Below, piece after piece: positions 8,481-17,257 of a stretch of DNA of 64,000 bases. A model generated the notes under the pieces. The model was not told where the DNA came from, made no database searches, and was given only the letters and a program-made list of their open reading frames with translations. The translations under genes were made by a program, and so were the position numbers. Numbering within the stretch: the stretch's first letter is position 1; each line of letters starts with the position of its first letter. The stretch is from Methylomonas sp. 11b (GTDB taxonomy: Bacteria; Pseudomonadota; Gammaproteobacteria; Methylococcales; Methylomonadaceae), in NCBI RefSeq assembly GCF_000515215.1, contig NZ_KI911557.1, positions 3,963,741 through 4,027,740 of the forward strand, written 5' to 3'.

Positions 8481-8957
8481 TTATTCAGCCCATTCTTCGT
8501 CAGCCATCTCCGCAAAACGGCTGTTATCTTTAGCGGTTTTTTGTTTAAAAATGCGTTCCAGCAGCGGCGATAGGGTTCCGGTAATCTCTTGTTGTAATTC
8601 GGCGATGATTTCTTCAATGTCGGGACCGCCTTTAACGATGACAGGATGCGCGCCCAATTTGATCAACTCATTGGTCGCCGTGCCGCCGACAGAACCGCAA
8701 TACACCATATCGCAGCCTGTTAACCAGGCCAGCTTGGGTTTTAGTTTGTCGTCATTCCCGTCTCGTTGTTCCTTACCAAACGACTTGGCCGCCAAAGGCG
8801 TAGCGGTAGTGCCATCAATAGCATAAACATGAAATCCCAAGGATGACCCGAAATGCTGATTGACCATTTCCCCATCGGAACTTGCAAAAGCCACGATCAG
8901 CTTATCTGCGTCGACTTCAAGCTCCGCGATACTGTTTACATCGGCAAGTTGATTCAT
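8481..8957 (-). CDS. nifX: NifX-family protein (dinitrogenase FeMo-cofactor binding domain)
   Basis: 158 residues. The core, about 18-125, has the NifX/NifB C-terminal fold signature: IVAFASSDGEMVNQHFGSS at the start and CDMVYCGSVGGTATNELIKLGAHPVIV later. Family members bind FeMo-co precursors (NifX, NafY) during nitrogenase assembly. The tail KQKTAKDNSRFAEMADEEW is polar. The sequence cannot separate NifX from other members of the family, and no nif structural gene is present nearby, so the symbol is tentative. GAGTGTC before the ATG is a weak ribosome binding site. Confidence 0.75.
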   Translation of the reverse strand: MNQLADVNSIAELEVDADKLIVAFASSDGEMVNQHFGSSLGFHVYAIDGTTATPLAAKSFGKEQRDGNDDKLKPKLAWLTGCDMVYCGSVGGTATNELIKLGAHPVIVKGGPDIEEIIAELQQEITGTLSPLLERIFKQKTAKDNSRFAEMADEEWAE

Positions 8958-9087
8958 ATGACACTCCTCAATAAAAATATTTGGGCCAAAGAACGACTAA
9001 GGTCAGGTCTTAAAATCGATGGTCTTTGGTGTTGTTAACCCGCGCTCTGCCGAAGCCAATGGGCCGGGTCGGTAATTACAAACCGCG

Positions 9088-9405
9088 TTACTTGCGTTGC
9101 TGGTATTCCGCAACCAGCACTTTAATCTTTAGTCGCATAATGTCTTTTAGCATTTGTATTTTTCGGTCATGTTCCTGATGCGCAATATCGTAAATTTGTT
9201 TCCTGAGTGTTTCGTTACTATCCGCGGGTAGACTCAATGACCATTCAGAAAAAAAGGTATCGTAGCTGTCTATCGTTTTGAGCAACTCAAACCTGAGCTT
9301 TTCTCGGTCTTGCCTGGGGATGGCCTTTAGCGCTGCATCGATAAGCGTATCAAGATCTGATTTTTGTTGTTTGTTGGGAACGGGAAACGGGATGATTTCA
9401 GACAT
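9088..9405 (-). CDS. Unknown 105-residue cytosolic protein
   Basis: The ATG at 9405 (MSEIIPFPVPNKQQKS) is chosen over the upstream one at 9441. The protein is helical and highly charged: a DLDTLIDAALKAIPRQDREK helix, then a long C-terminal helix with REHDRKI-like and MRLKIKVLVAEYQQRK segments. It has no signal peptide or membrane segment. It lies 130 bp upstream of nifX on the same strand and may belong to the same nitrogen-fixation-related unit. I recognise no family. Confidence 0.55.
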   Translation of the reverse strand: MSEIIPFPVPNKQQKSDLDTLIDAALKAIPRQDREKLRFELLKTIDSYDTFFSEWSLSLPADSNETLRKQIYDIAHQEHDRKIQMLKDIMRLKIKVLVAEYQQRK

Positions 9406-9640
9406 AAGCACCGTAAAAGAATGAGTAACCGAACATATCATCGATTTTTGTATGGCTTGCTTAATTCATATTTCGCACCAATTTTTAAGTAATTGATTAA
9501 TCAGTGAAAAAAGTTGTGGGTATATGTTGCGTTTGTAACAAATAAGACCCTGTTGAACCGTAGATGTTTGAATGACAGCGGTTGCACTCAATCAACTGCC
9601 GCAATCCGCTTGGAAATGTTAGCACTCCAGCACGTGCAAA

Positions 9641-9662
9641 TTGGCCGAACTTGCTCAGTCAG
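9641..9662 (+). repeat. 22-bp dispersed repeat, copy 2
   Basis: TTGGCCGAACTTGCTCAGTCAG matches 1405-1426 at 20 of 22 positions; both differences are C/T. It overlaps the 3' end of the degraded ORF at 9659-10018. Confidence 0.35.
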
Positions 9663-10018
9663 GATTGACGGCGTACGACCCCTAACCAGTCGGCCGCGTT
9701 TCTCCAAGCCGGCCAGTTAGCCAAATCCAGATTCTCCGACTGGAGCGTTACAAAGCAGCCATTGATTGGCGACCTCATCCGGATAACTTGCAAGCACATC
9801 AGCACACTTGCCTGAATACGACCGTTGATAACTAAACGAGCACCTTCAGCATCCAACGAACGGGCAATTTCAAGACTTACCCAGTCCACCACGGTATTGG
9901 GCGAGCTGATGCTTAACTTTTTCGTCAGCGGGGTTTCCGATATAACTCCGCGACTTTGGCCCGAAAGATTGTGCGTGTCATGTCGTGGAAGATCAAATGT
10001 CGCGCAAGTACTCAACAA
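9659..10018 (-). pseudogene. Open frame with protein-like composition, probable gene remnant
   Basis: 119 codons are open, and the segments VVDWVSLEIARSLDAEGARL and LANWPAWRNAADWLGVVRR look like real protein. The only available starts are TTG, no internal ATG gives a sensible N-terminus and no ribosome binding site is visible. It is read as a 3' fragment of a lost gene or a short unknown gene. The surroundings (9406-9658 and 10019-10225) hold no other gene that I can support. Confidence 0.3.
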
Positions 10019-10225
10019 CTACCAGCTTAAGCAGGTGGATTAAAACCGCGGCTACCGCATATTCTTGCGGGCTAATGCCGCCTTTTGGAAAATCAAAAAA
10101 AAGCGGCAACAAGTTTTTTGAGTAATATAAGCGTTTTCTGTAATTGTTTGAATGCGCTGTAGCGACACTTTCGATCTAACTCGTAAGCCAGAGAACTGAC
10201 TTCATACCCCATAGGAGAGGAAAAC

Positions 10226-11530
10226 ATGCACCCAAAATATCGTTTTCTGGCGATGTTATTATTGATCGCCGGTTTCCTGTCCGGCTGTGGATTGTTCGCC
10301 GTCCAAGAGCAGCACGAAAAAATCGCCAGTTATTGCCAAATCTACGGCTCGGTAAAACCGGAAATCGATAATGGCAAAAAAATGATCGTGGCGCTGTTTA
10401 AGGTCGCGGGGCCCGACATCCGGAATCCCAAGAACTGGAGCGTATTCGATCACTTTGTCGTCGATGGTCCCGGCAAGTGGTATTTTTCGACCGCGCCCGG
10501 CGATTACCGGTTGGGGGCGTTCAAGGACGTCAATGGCGACTTGATCTACCAGCTGGATGAACCGGTCTTTGCGCCGGTTCGCGGCGAGTTGATTCAATGT
10601 CGGGCGGGGGAAGTCAAAACCGGCAACGACTTAGTCATACCCGAGCAAGGCCGTTCCAACGCGGCAGCGCCAGTGGATATTTCCAAGTTGCAGGTACGTA
10701 GCGCCAAGCAACAGCTGGATATTTCGCTGGGCCAGGTGGCCCAGGTTGGTGCCATCGCCGCACTGGATGAGCCGCGTTTCGCCGACGCAGTCGCCGAACA
10801 AAGCCTCTGGAAGCCCCTGGATTTTTTGATTGAAGGCAACGCCGGCATCTATTTTCTGGAACCTTATTCCGCGCAAAAAATGCCGGTGCTGTTCGTGCAC
10901 GGCATCAACGGCACGCCACTCAATTTCGATTATCTGATTCGTCAGCTCGACAGGAGCCGTTATCAGCCATGGGTAGTTTATTATCCCTCGGGTGCCTATA
11001 TCGATAATGTCGCCCGCTATCTCGATCAAATGCTGCAACAACTGCAGGCTCGGTATCAATTCGACAAAATGGCGGTAATTGCGCACAGCATGGGCGGTTT
11101 GGTGTCGCGCAGCTTCATCTTGAAACATTTGGAAACCGCCAATCATCTGACCATTCCGTTGTTCGTATCGATTTCCACCCCCTGGAATGGCCACGCGGCG
11201 GCAAAATTAGGCGTGGACCATGCGCCCACGCCGGTTTATTCCTGGGAGGATTTGGCGCCTGGCAGCCGTTTTCTGCACGACTTATTTTATACCGGCAACG
11301 GCGCGGATAGTCCGCGTCGCAAATTGCCGGAAACGATGTCGAAACATTTGCTGTTTTCATTCATCGAAACCGAGGCCGGCGACGGCACCGTGAGTTTGGC
11401 CAGCGAGTTACGCGCGGAAGCTCAGGAAGAGGCTGATCGCATCTACGGTTATCCGCACTCGCACATGGGCATACTCAATGCGCCGGAAACGGCGAACCAG
11501 CTTAATCGGTTATTGGATAGTGTGCGTTGA
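10226..11530 (+). CDS. Alpha/beta-hydrolase lipoprotein
   Basis: 434 residues with a lipoprotein signal (MHPKYRFLAMLLLIAGFLSGC, lipobox LSGC). An N-terminal beta-rich part of about 200 residues (PEIDNGKKMIVALFKVAGPD, WYFSTAPGDYRLGAFKDVNGD) resembles a carboxypeptidase-regulatory-like sandwich. The hydrolase domain follows, with the oxyanion strand PVLFVHGINGTPLNFDYLI and nucleophile elbow VIAHSMGGLVSRSF; the acid and His lie further on (PHSHMGIL contains the likely His). It is probably a membrane-anchored esterase or lipase; the substrate is unknown. GGAGAGG precedes the ATG. A second lipoprotein hydrolase lies at 22645. Confidence 0.8.
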   Translation: MHPKYRFLAMLLLIAGFLSGCGLFAVQEQHEKIASYCQIYGSVKPEIDNGKKMIVALFKVAGPDIRNPKNWSVFDHFVVDGPGKWYFSTAPGDYRLGAFKDVNGDLIYQLDEPVFAPVRGELIQCRAGEVKTGNDLVIPEQGRSNAAAPVDISKLQVRSAKQQLDISLGQVAQVGAIAALDEPRFADAVAEQSLWKPLDFLIEGNAGIYFLEPYSAQKMPVLFVHGINGTPLNFDYLIRQLDRSRYQPWVVYYPSGAYIDNVARYLDQMLQQLQARYQFDKMAVIAHSMGGLVSRSFILKHLETANHLTIPLFVSISTPWNGHAAAKLGVDHAPTPVYSWEDLAPGSRFLHDLFYTGNGADSPRRKLPETMSKHLLFSFIETEAGDGTVSLASELRAEAQEEADRIYGYPHSHMGILNAPETANQLNRLLDSVR

Positions 11531-11708
11531 AAGCGGGTTCAGCCAGCCATTGTCCGAGCGAACAGCGTATGACCGCTGAATGACGACATCCCTGGCGTTA
11601 TAACCGGGCCCCAGCCCCATCCCATTATTATCCGTAGCATCGAAAATTTAACTAAGAATGGGCTATATATAGAGACAGTCCTTTCCTCGATTAAAAAAGG
11701 AATTATTT

Positions 11709-13127
11709 ATGGCTAGCAGCAAGAAGAAATCCAAGCAAGAAGGTTCCAGTTCGAAGGCAACGCTTGCCGGCAACATTGAATTTAAATCGCGCGAGGAGCG
11801 ACTTGCCGCCGGCAAATCGCTGCGCGACAAAGCACCGCGCACCAGCCACGCCGCTTGGCTGGCTCCAGCTAAACGCCGCGATCCGATTGACATCCTGGAA
11901 GAATCCAACCGGGACCGCTTGCCGGAATTGGTGCCGATTCGTTATGGACGCATGTTGCGCAGTCCTTTCACGTTTCTGCGTGGATCGGCCGGTCTGATGG
12001 CTTACGATCTTGCTACTACGCCGACTACCGGTTTGCGCGTGCAAGCCTGTGGCGATTGCCATTTGCTCAATTTCGGCTTGTTCGCCACCCCCGAGCGCAA
12101 CTTGGTGTTCGATATCAACGACTTCGACGAAACCTTACCCGCCCCCTGGGAATGGGATCTCAAGCGTCTGGCAACCAGTTTCGTGGTCGCGGTCCGCGAC
12201 CAACGTTTTAGTGATGAGGACGCGCAAGCCGTTGCCGTCGAATGCGCTCGCGCTTACCGCGAACACTTGCGCGACTATTCGAGAATGAGCCCCTTGGAAG
12301 TTTGGTACGACCGCATGGACGCTGAGAAGCTGATCGAGATGGCCCCCGATGAAAAGCTGAGAAAAAAACGCGAGCAAATTATCGAAAAAGCCAGGCAGCG
12401 GGTTGGCGACCAACTCGTGCCCAAGATTGCCGCTACGGTCGGCGGTCGTCACCGCCTTATCGATCAGCCGCCGGTACTGTTTCACATCCAGGATGAGGAG
12501 GCGGAGCAACTGATTCAGGAAGGCTTGGAAGCCTATAAAGCGTCGCTTGCCGACGAGCGCCGGGTGCTGTTCGATCGTTATCGCCTGGAAGATTTTGCCG
12601 GGAAAGTGGTGGGTATCGGCAGTGTCGGCACGCGCTGTATGGTGGGCTTGTTTTTCTCAGCCGAAAACCATCCTCTGTTACTGCAAATCAAGGAGGCCTG
12701 CCCGTCAGTGCTGGAGCCCTACGCCGGCAAAAGCGGCTACGACAATCACGCTCAACGTGTAGTGGTGGGGCAGCGGTTGATGCAATCGTCCAGCGACATA
12801 TTCCTGGGTTGGGCCAGAGGCGCGCGCGGTCGTGATTTCTTTGTGCGCCAACTGCGCGACATGAAGATGTCGGTGCCGATAGAAGGCGCCACGCTGCAAC
12901 GGTGTTTTATCTATGCCGAGCTGTGCGGCTGGACCCTGGCGCGCGCGCATGCCCGTTCGGGCGATGCCGCGGCCATCAGCGGCTATCTGGGTAAATCGGA
13001 TCGTTTCGACCAAGCCATCGGCGAGTTTGCCCTGGCATACGCGGATCAAAATCAGCGGGATTACACCGCACTGGTGGACGCCGTCAACTCAGGGCGGGTG
13101 AAGACCCTGATAGAGGAAGACGAATGA
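11709..13127 (+). CDS. DUF2252 family protein
   Basis: 472 residues, normal for DUF2252. After a Lys-rich start come RYGRMLRSPFTFLRG, RVQACGDCHLLNFG and FDINDFDETLPAPWEWDLKRL, the family's hallmark blocks, which resemble a kinase-like aminoglycoside-phosphotransferase fold with the GDCHLxNFG and DINDFD motifs as catalytic-type sites. Later RGRDFFVRQLRDMK and LARAHARSGD also fit. The biochemical role of the family is not established. AAAAGGAA lies before the ATG. It is followed 36 bp later by a membrane protein in the same direction. Confidence 0.85.
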   Translation: MASSKKKSKQEGSSSKATLAGNIEFKSREERLAAGKSLRDKAPRTSHAAWLAPAKRRDPIDILEESNRDRLPELVPIRYGRMLRSPFTFLRGSAGLMAYDLATTPTTGLRVQACGDCHLLNFGLFATPERNLVFDINDFDETLPAPWEWDLKRLATSFVVAVRDQRFSDEDAQAVAVECARAYREHLRDYSRMSPLEVWYDRMDAEKLIEMAPDEKLRKKREQIIEKARQRVGDQLVPKIAATVGGRHRLIDQPPVLFHIQDEEAEQLIQEGLEAYKASLADERRVLFDRYRLEDFAGKVVGIGSVGTRCMVGLFFSAENHPLLLQIKEACPSVLEPYAGKSGYDNHAQRVVVGQRLMQSSSDIFLGWARGARGRDFFVRQLRDMKMSVPIEGATLQRCFIYAELCGWTLARAHARSGDAAAISGYLGKSDRFDQAIGEFALAYADQNQRDYTALVDAVNSGRVKTLIEEDE

Positions 13128-13163
13128 TAGGCGCGAAACTTCGGTTTTGGATTGGGGGATAAC

Positions 13164-14354
13164 ATGACCGAAAAAACAGAAATAAATAGGGTGCAGGATT
13201 TTTCCCTAGTTCAGGGCGGACCATTATTTCAGTTATTGATCCGCTGCCATTTAGCCACAGATGCCTTGGGCTGGTTGAAACGTCGAATATTGTTTTTGGT
13301 ATTGCTGACTTGGCTACCGCTGTTGATGCTTTCGCTACTATCCGGACAAGCGATAGGTGGTGAGGTGCGGGTGTCTTTTCTGTATGATCTTGAAACGCAC
13401 GTCCGTTTTTTAGTGGCTTTACCCTTGCTGTTGGCAACGGAGTGGATGGTCCATAGCAGACTGCGGCCGGTGGTGCTGCAATTTATCGACCGAGGTATCA
13501 TCACACCAGAGAACCACCCAGGTTTCGATGCCTGCATTCAATCGGCGTTGCGCTTGCGTAATTCCTTGTTGATTGAGATCGGCCTGGTTGTCTTGGTACT
13601 GACGCTGGGGCATAGGCTCTTTTTCGAGCAGATTATCTTGAACACCAGCATTTGGTATGCGACTGGGGCGACATCCGAATTACAGTTGTCCACGGCGGGA
13701 TTTTGGCTGGCTTACGTCAGTTTGCCGGTTTATCAATTTATTTTCCTGCGATGGCTGTTCCGGATTGGCGTTTGGACCAGGTTTCTCTGGTCGGTGTCGC
13801 GCCTGGACCTGTATTTGGTCTCGACACACCCGGACAAGGCCGCCGGCTTGGGCTTTCTTGACCAAAGCGCCGTGGCCTTCGTGCCTTTTCTGTTGGCCCA
13901 GGGGGCTTTGCTGTCGGCGATGATCGCGGAACGGATTTTGTACCAAGGCACTGAGCTGATGGCGTTCAAACTGGAAATCGCCGTATTCACTGTATTTGTA
14001 ATGATTTTAGTGCTGGGACCCTTGAGCGTGTTTGCGCCAAAGCTGGCGAATGCCAAGCGCGAAGGCTTGCTAAACTACGGCACGCTGGCAAGCCGCTATG
14101 TCCGCGAATTCGATAACAAATGGCTTCGAGGTGGAGCCGATAGCGAAGAAAGCTTTATCGGCAGCGGCGACATCCAGTCTCTGGCGGACTTGAACAACAG
14201 TTTTGAAGTGGTAAAGTCCATGCAATTGTTTCCATTCGGCAAACAAACGGTACTGCAACTGGCGGTGGTGGCGCTGTTGCCGTTGTTGCCGCTGTTGCTG
14301 ACGATTATTTCGCTGGAAGACTTGATGAAACGGCTGATCGGTATTTTGTTGTGA
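13164..14354 (+). CDS. Unknown polytopic membrane protein
   Basis: 396 residues from the ATG at 13164, which has GGGGGAT upstream; the in-frame TTG at 13152 is disfavoured. About six to seven hydrophobic segments: roughly 43-65, 84-100, 134-150, 175-200, 230-250, 265-290 and 362-385. The soluble loop near 290-350 (KREGLLNYGTLASRYVREFDNKW) is the most conserved-looking part. I recognise no named family. It is probably cotranscribed with the DUF2252 gene. Confidence 0.6.
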   Translation: MTEKTEINRVQDFSLVQGGPLFQLLIRCHLATDALGWLKRRILFLVLLTWLPLLMLSLLSGQAIGGEVRVSFLYDLETHVRFLVALPLLLATEWMVHSRLRPVVLQFIDRGIITPENHPGFDACIQSALRLRNSLLIEIGLVVLVLTLGHRLFFEQIILNTSIWYATGATSELQLSTAGFWLAYVSLPVYQFIFLRWLFRIGVWTRFLWSVSRLDLYLVSTHPDKAAGLGFLDQSAVAFVPFLLAQGALLSAMIAERILYQGTELMAFKLEIAVFTVFVMILVLGPLSVFAPKLANAKREGLLNYGTLASRYVREFDNKWLRGGADSEESFIGSGDIQSLADLNNSFEVVKSMQLFPFGKQTVLQLAVVALLPLLPLLLTIISLEDLMKRLIGILL

Positions 14355-14573
14355 TCACACGGTGTTGCATGGCGATGTGTTCAGTCAGGGATGGATGGGT
14401 ATCTTGTCGCATGGTTACTGTTTTCGTATCAATCGCTTGGGCTGATAGCGCGTGAAGGGGAGGAGCAAAGCGCGAAAAGGCCTAAGATTTGGCTGGTAAG
14501 CCTTAAAGTTATTAGATTTGATCAAGGATCATGCTTAATACAAAAATTACAAATATTGGCTTAGTAGGTTTCC

Positions 14574-16550
14574 GTGAGCAATCAACATAAACCCCAGGTA
14601 GTCGTCAACGAACTGGAACCGCATCTGCTGTTTCAGTGTTTGCTGGCCGAAATTTCGGCCAATTTCGTGCGTATTTCCTGCGATGCGGTCGATGGTGCCA
14701 TTCAGGAAAGTCTGCGCCGCATCGCTGAAAACCTGGATTTGGACCTGATTGCCCTGGGTTTATTAACCGGGGATGGTCAAGACTTTTACTCGAAGTATCA
14801 ATATACCGGCAACGCCCGCGTAAAACCTTGGTTGAGTTCTTCCTTGATGTCGGAAGGTCCCTATCTCACCAAGACTCTGCTGGCGGGAAAGCCCTTCATC
14901 ATGCATGACGTCGAGAAACTGCCACCCGAAGCCGCCAAGGACAGAGAGGGATTTCTTCGCTACGGTATTAGAGCAGACTTAGTATTTCCTATGATTATAG
15001 GCGGTCATTTACGCGGTGGCATTGGCTTCGCCTCCTCGCGTCCGCGACAATGGCACGAGAACGTTGTGCGCGGACTTAGTTTGATGAGCGATGTGTTTGC
15101 CAATGCCTTGGAGCGCAAATACCATTTACATGTGGTGCAAAGTCGGGAAGAACACATGCGACTGGCTTCCGAGGCGGCCGATGTGGGGCTTTGGGTTTGG
15201 GATATTGCATCGGATACCATCTGGGCGACGGATAAGGCCCGTAATCTCTATGGTGTATCGTCCGATGAGGTACTGAATATGCAACGCTTTTTGGCCTGTC
15301 TGCATCCCGACGATTTTGAACGCGTCAAAAATTCGGTTGAACAGGCGTTTCGAAACGGCGGCGCTTTTAAGGAAGAATATCGGGTGGTTCATCCCGATGG
15401 GAGTAAATATTGGATCCGCGCTATCGGCAATTGTCAAGTCACAGAGTCTAGTCAGCCCGAGCGCATAATGGGCGCCAGTTTGAATGTGACTGAAAAGCGG
15501 CGCGCCGACGATGAACTCAAGGCCGCGCTGGAAGAAATTCATAACTTGCAAGAAAGGATTCAGCACGAGAATATTTATTTGCGTCATGAAATAGCCGATC
15601 GCAAGGGTTCAAAAATCGTCAATGGTTGCGAGGCAATCCGACGTATCCTGGAGCAGGTGCAGCAGGTAGCGGCGACGCCGGCTTCGGTGCTGATCAGCGG
15701 GGAAACCGGCACCGGGAAAGAGTTGTTGGCGTTAGCCATTCACGAAGCTAGTCCGCGAAAAAACAGATCCATGATTCAAGTCAACTGTGCAGCCATTCCC
15801 GCCGCATTGATCGAAAGCGAGCTTTTCGGCCGTGAAAAAGGCGCTTTCACTGGTGCGCTATCCAAGCAAGTTGGCCGTTTCGAATTAGCCGACGGCTCGA
15901 CCTTGTTTCTCGATGAAGTCGGCGAATTGCCCCTGGATGCCCAGGCCAAGCTATTGCGAGTGTTACAGGAAAAACAATTCGAGCGTCTTGGTAATCCAAA
16001 ACCCATCAAGGTAGATGTTCGGATCATCGCGGCCACCAACCGCAATTTGTCTCAAGAAGTCGCCGAAGGCCGTTTCCGCGAAGATCTTTACTATCGCTTG
16101 AATGTTTTCCCTATTCAGTTGCCTCCCTTGCGTGAGAGACGGGAAGACATACCCAAGCTGGTCGAGACTTTTGTCCAGGAATTTGCCGCCGGCATGGATA
16201 AAAATATCGTTGCGGTGGATAAAAATAGTTTGCAGGGCTTGTGCCTTTATGACTGGCCCGGCAATATTCGAGAATTACGGAATGTTATCGAACGTGCCGT
16301 TATTCTGACCAAAAGCCCTATTCTCAAAATTGCTTTGCCAATCGACGGCTTGGGCACTGTATCAATGCCCTCTTCATCCGGTCTGGCTTCGCTGGAAGAA
16401 GTCGAACGCCAGCATATTACCCACGTACTGGAGGCTTGTGGTTGGCGAGTGCGTGGTCAAGGTGGCGCCGCCGCCATTCTGGGACTCAATCCCAACACGC
16501 TGGAGAGTCGTATGACCAAGTTGGACATACGGCGGCCAAGTTCCGTTTAG
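14574..16550 (+). CDS. Sigma54-dependent transcriptional activator (GAF-PAS-AAA+-Fis)
   Basis: 658 residues, GTG start. Domains: GAF about 20-180; PAS about 195-310 (WVWDIASDTIWATDKARNLYG, EYRVVHPDGSKYW); linker coiled coil 311-345; AAA+ about 345-585 with Walker A GETGTGKE (376-383), sigma54-contacting GAFTGA (423-428), Walker B LFLDEVGELP and arginine region NVFPIQLPPLRERREDIP; Fis-type helix-turn-helix at about 615-652 (GGAAAILGLNPNTLESRM). No receiver domain is present, so it senses by GAF or PAS. It is the likely activator of the sigma54 promoters at 16681 and 25307. Confidence 0.92.
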   Translation: MSNQHKPQVVVNELEPHLLFQCLLAEISANFVRISCDAVDGAIQESLRRIAENLDLDLIALGLLTGDGQDFYSKYQYTGNARVKPWLSSSLMSEGPYLTKTLLAGKPFIMHDVEKLPPEAAKDREGFLRYGIRADLVFPMIIGGHLRGGIGFASSRPRQWHENVVRGLSLMSDVFANALERKYHLHVVQSREEHMRLASEAADVGLWVWDIASDTIWATDKARNLYGVSSDEVLNMQRFLACLHPDDFERVKNSVEQAFRNGGAFKEEYRVVHPDGSKYWIRAIGNCQVTESSQPERIMGASLNVTEKRRADDELKAALEEIHNLQERIQHENIYLRHEIADRKGSKIVNGCEAIRRILEQVQQVAATPASVLISGETGTGKELLALAIHEASPRKNRSMIQVNCAAIPAALIESELFGREKGAFTGALSKQVGRFELADGSTLFLDEVGELPLDAQAKLLRVLQEKQFERLGNPKPIKVDVRIIAATNRNLSQEVAEGRFREDLYYRLNVFPIQLPPLRERREDIPKLVETFVQEFAAGMDKNIVAVDKNSLQGLCLYDWPGNIRELRNVIERAVILTKSPILKIALPIDGLGTVSMPSSSGLASLEEVERQHITHVLEACGWRVRGQGGAAAILGLNPNTLESRMTKLDIRRPSSV

Positions 16551-16553
16551 TAA

Positions 16554-16579
16554 TATTTCGGGTTAACCACGATATTTCG
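16554..16579 (+). promoter_or_regulatory. Candidate upstream activator site, copy 1
   Basis: TATTTCGG, 8 bp, CGATATTTCG. The same arrangement with the same 8-bp spacer recurs at 25183-25208. TATTTCG is a direct repeat with a 19-bp period. It lies just after the activator gene and 102 bp before the -24 box of a sigma54 promoter, a normal enhancer distance. Confidence 0.6.
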
Positions 16580-16680
16580 GGGGGCATGGGCGAAAAACCA
16601 GCTGTAAATCTCCCCTTGTATTTCTTGTAAGTAGCCGTTTTTTCATTAGTTTTTCTATCTCGTTTGGTTTGATTTCAAAA

Positions 16681-16696
16681 TGGCTCGTATTCTGCA
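16681..16696 (+). promoter_or_regulatory. Sigma54 promoter for the ABM-DUF3300-DUF2950 operon
   Basis: TGGCTCG-TATT-CTGCA fits the -24/-12 consensus TGGCACG-N4-TTGCA, with GG and GC spaced exactly. The predicted start of transcription is near 16707, one base before the ATG at 16708, so the transcript would be nearly leaderless. Confidence 0.65.
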
Positions 16697-16707
16697 TCGA
16701 ATAAGCC

Positions 16708-17040
16708 ATGATCGAACTACATGTCATACTCAGGGCGCCGCCCAATCAAACTCGCAGCATGACTGCCGCTTTGCAAGCGTTGGCAAAAAGTGCGCGCACT
16801 TTGCGGGGATGTGTCAACGTCGAGGTTTATAAAAACGTGGCTCAGCCTCGCTGCCTTTGTTATGACGAAGTTTGGGAGTCTGAACCAGAATTGCGCCGCA
16901 TGATTGCTTCTCATCATTTCAGTCAGTTGGCTGCCTTGATGGAATTATCCAGCGAACCGCCATCCTGTGAATTTCGCTTCATCAGTCAAACTTATGGACT
17001 CGGTTTTGCCGAGCAGGTTAGGGGTTATGACAATGCCTGA
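16708..17040 (+). CDS. Antibiotic biosynthesis monooxygenase (ABM) domain protein
   Basis: 110 residues forming one dimeric ferredoxin-like ABM domain: MIELHVILRAPPNQ (strand 1), MTAALQALAKSARTLRGCVNVEVYKN (helix and strand 2), CYDEVWESEPELRRMIASHHF and the C-terminal strand region. Small ABM proteins include quinol monooxygenases (YgiN type) and heme oxygenases; this one is not assignable further. The ATG is needed for the first beta strand, yet lies about one base from the predicted sigma54 start site, which implies leaderless translation. Confidence 0.75.
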   Translation: MIELHVILRAPPNQTRSMTAALQALAKSARTLRGCVNVEVYKNVAQPRCLCYDEVWESEPELRRMIASHHFSQLAALMELSSEPPSCEFRFISQTYGLGFAEQVRGYDNA

Positions 17041-17257
17041 CAGACTATATCCTTTAATGATTTTATATCGAATACCCCGCGATTATTGCCGCAGCGATAT
17101 TGAACTGCTTGCAATCGCCACAGCGGATAGACGGGGCCGTTGGCGAGAAATTCTCCACTTTTTCGGCCGTTTTCATGCGGCTAAAAACCTGTATGCAGGA
17201 AACCCATTCGTTGCCGTCGAGAATGCCGTCGACAAAAACCTAAGAGTGACAAGATGA
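17027..17257 (+). CDS. Small open frame between ABM and DUF3300 genes, doubtful
   Basis: 76 codons starting MTMPDRLYPLMILYRIPRDY inside the end of the ABM gene. The stop overlaps the next gene's ATG as ATGA, which is the best argument for translation. Composition is Arg-rich and no family is recognised. It may only be an intergenic open frame. Confidence 0.25.
   Translation: MTMPDRLYPLMILYRIPRDYCRSDIELLAIATADRRGRWREILHFFGRFHAAKNLYAGNPFVAVENAVDKNLRVTR

Noticed and set aside
14518..14532. TTGAT...ATCA site upstream of the sigma54 activator, FNR-like
   Set aside because: The half-sites are 5 bp apart instead of 4 and the second is imperfect; not called.
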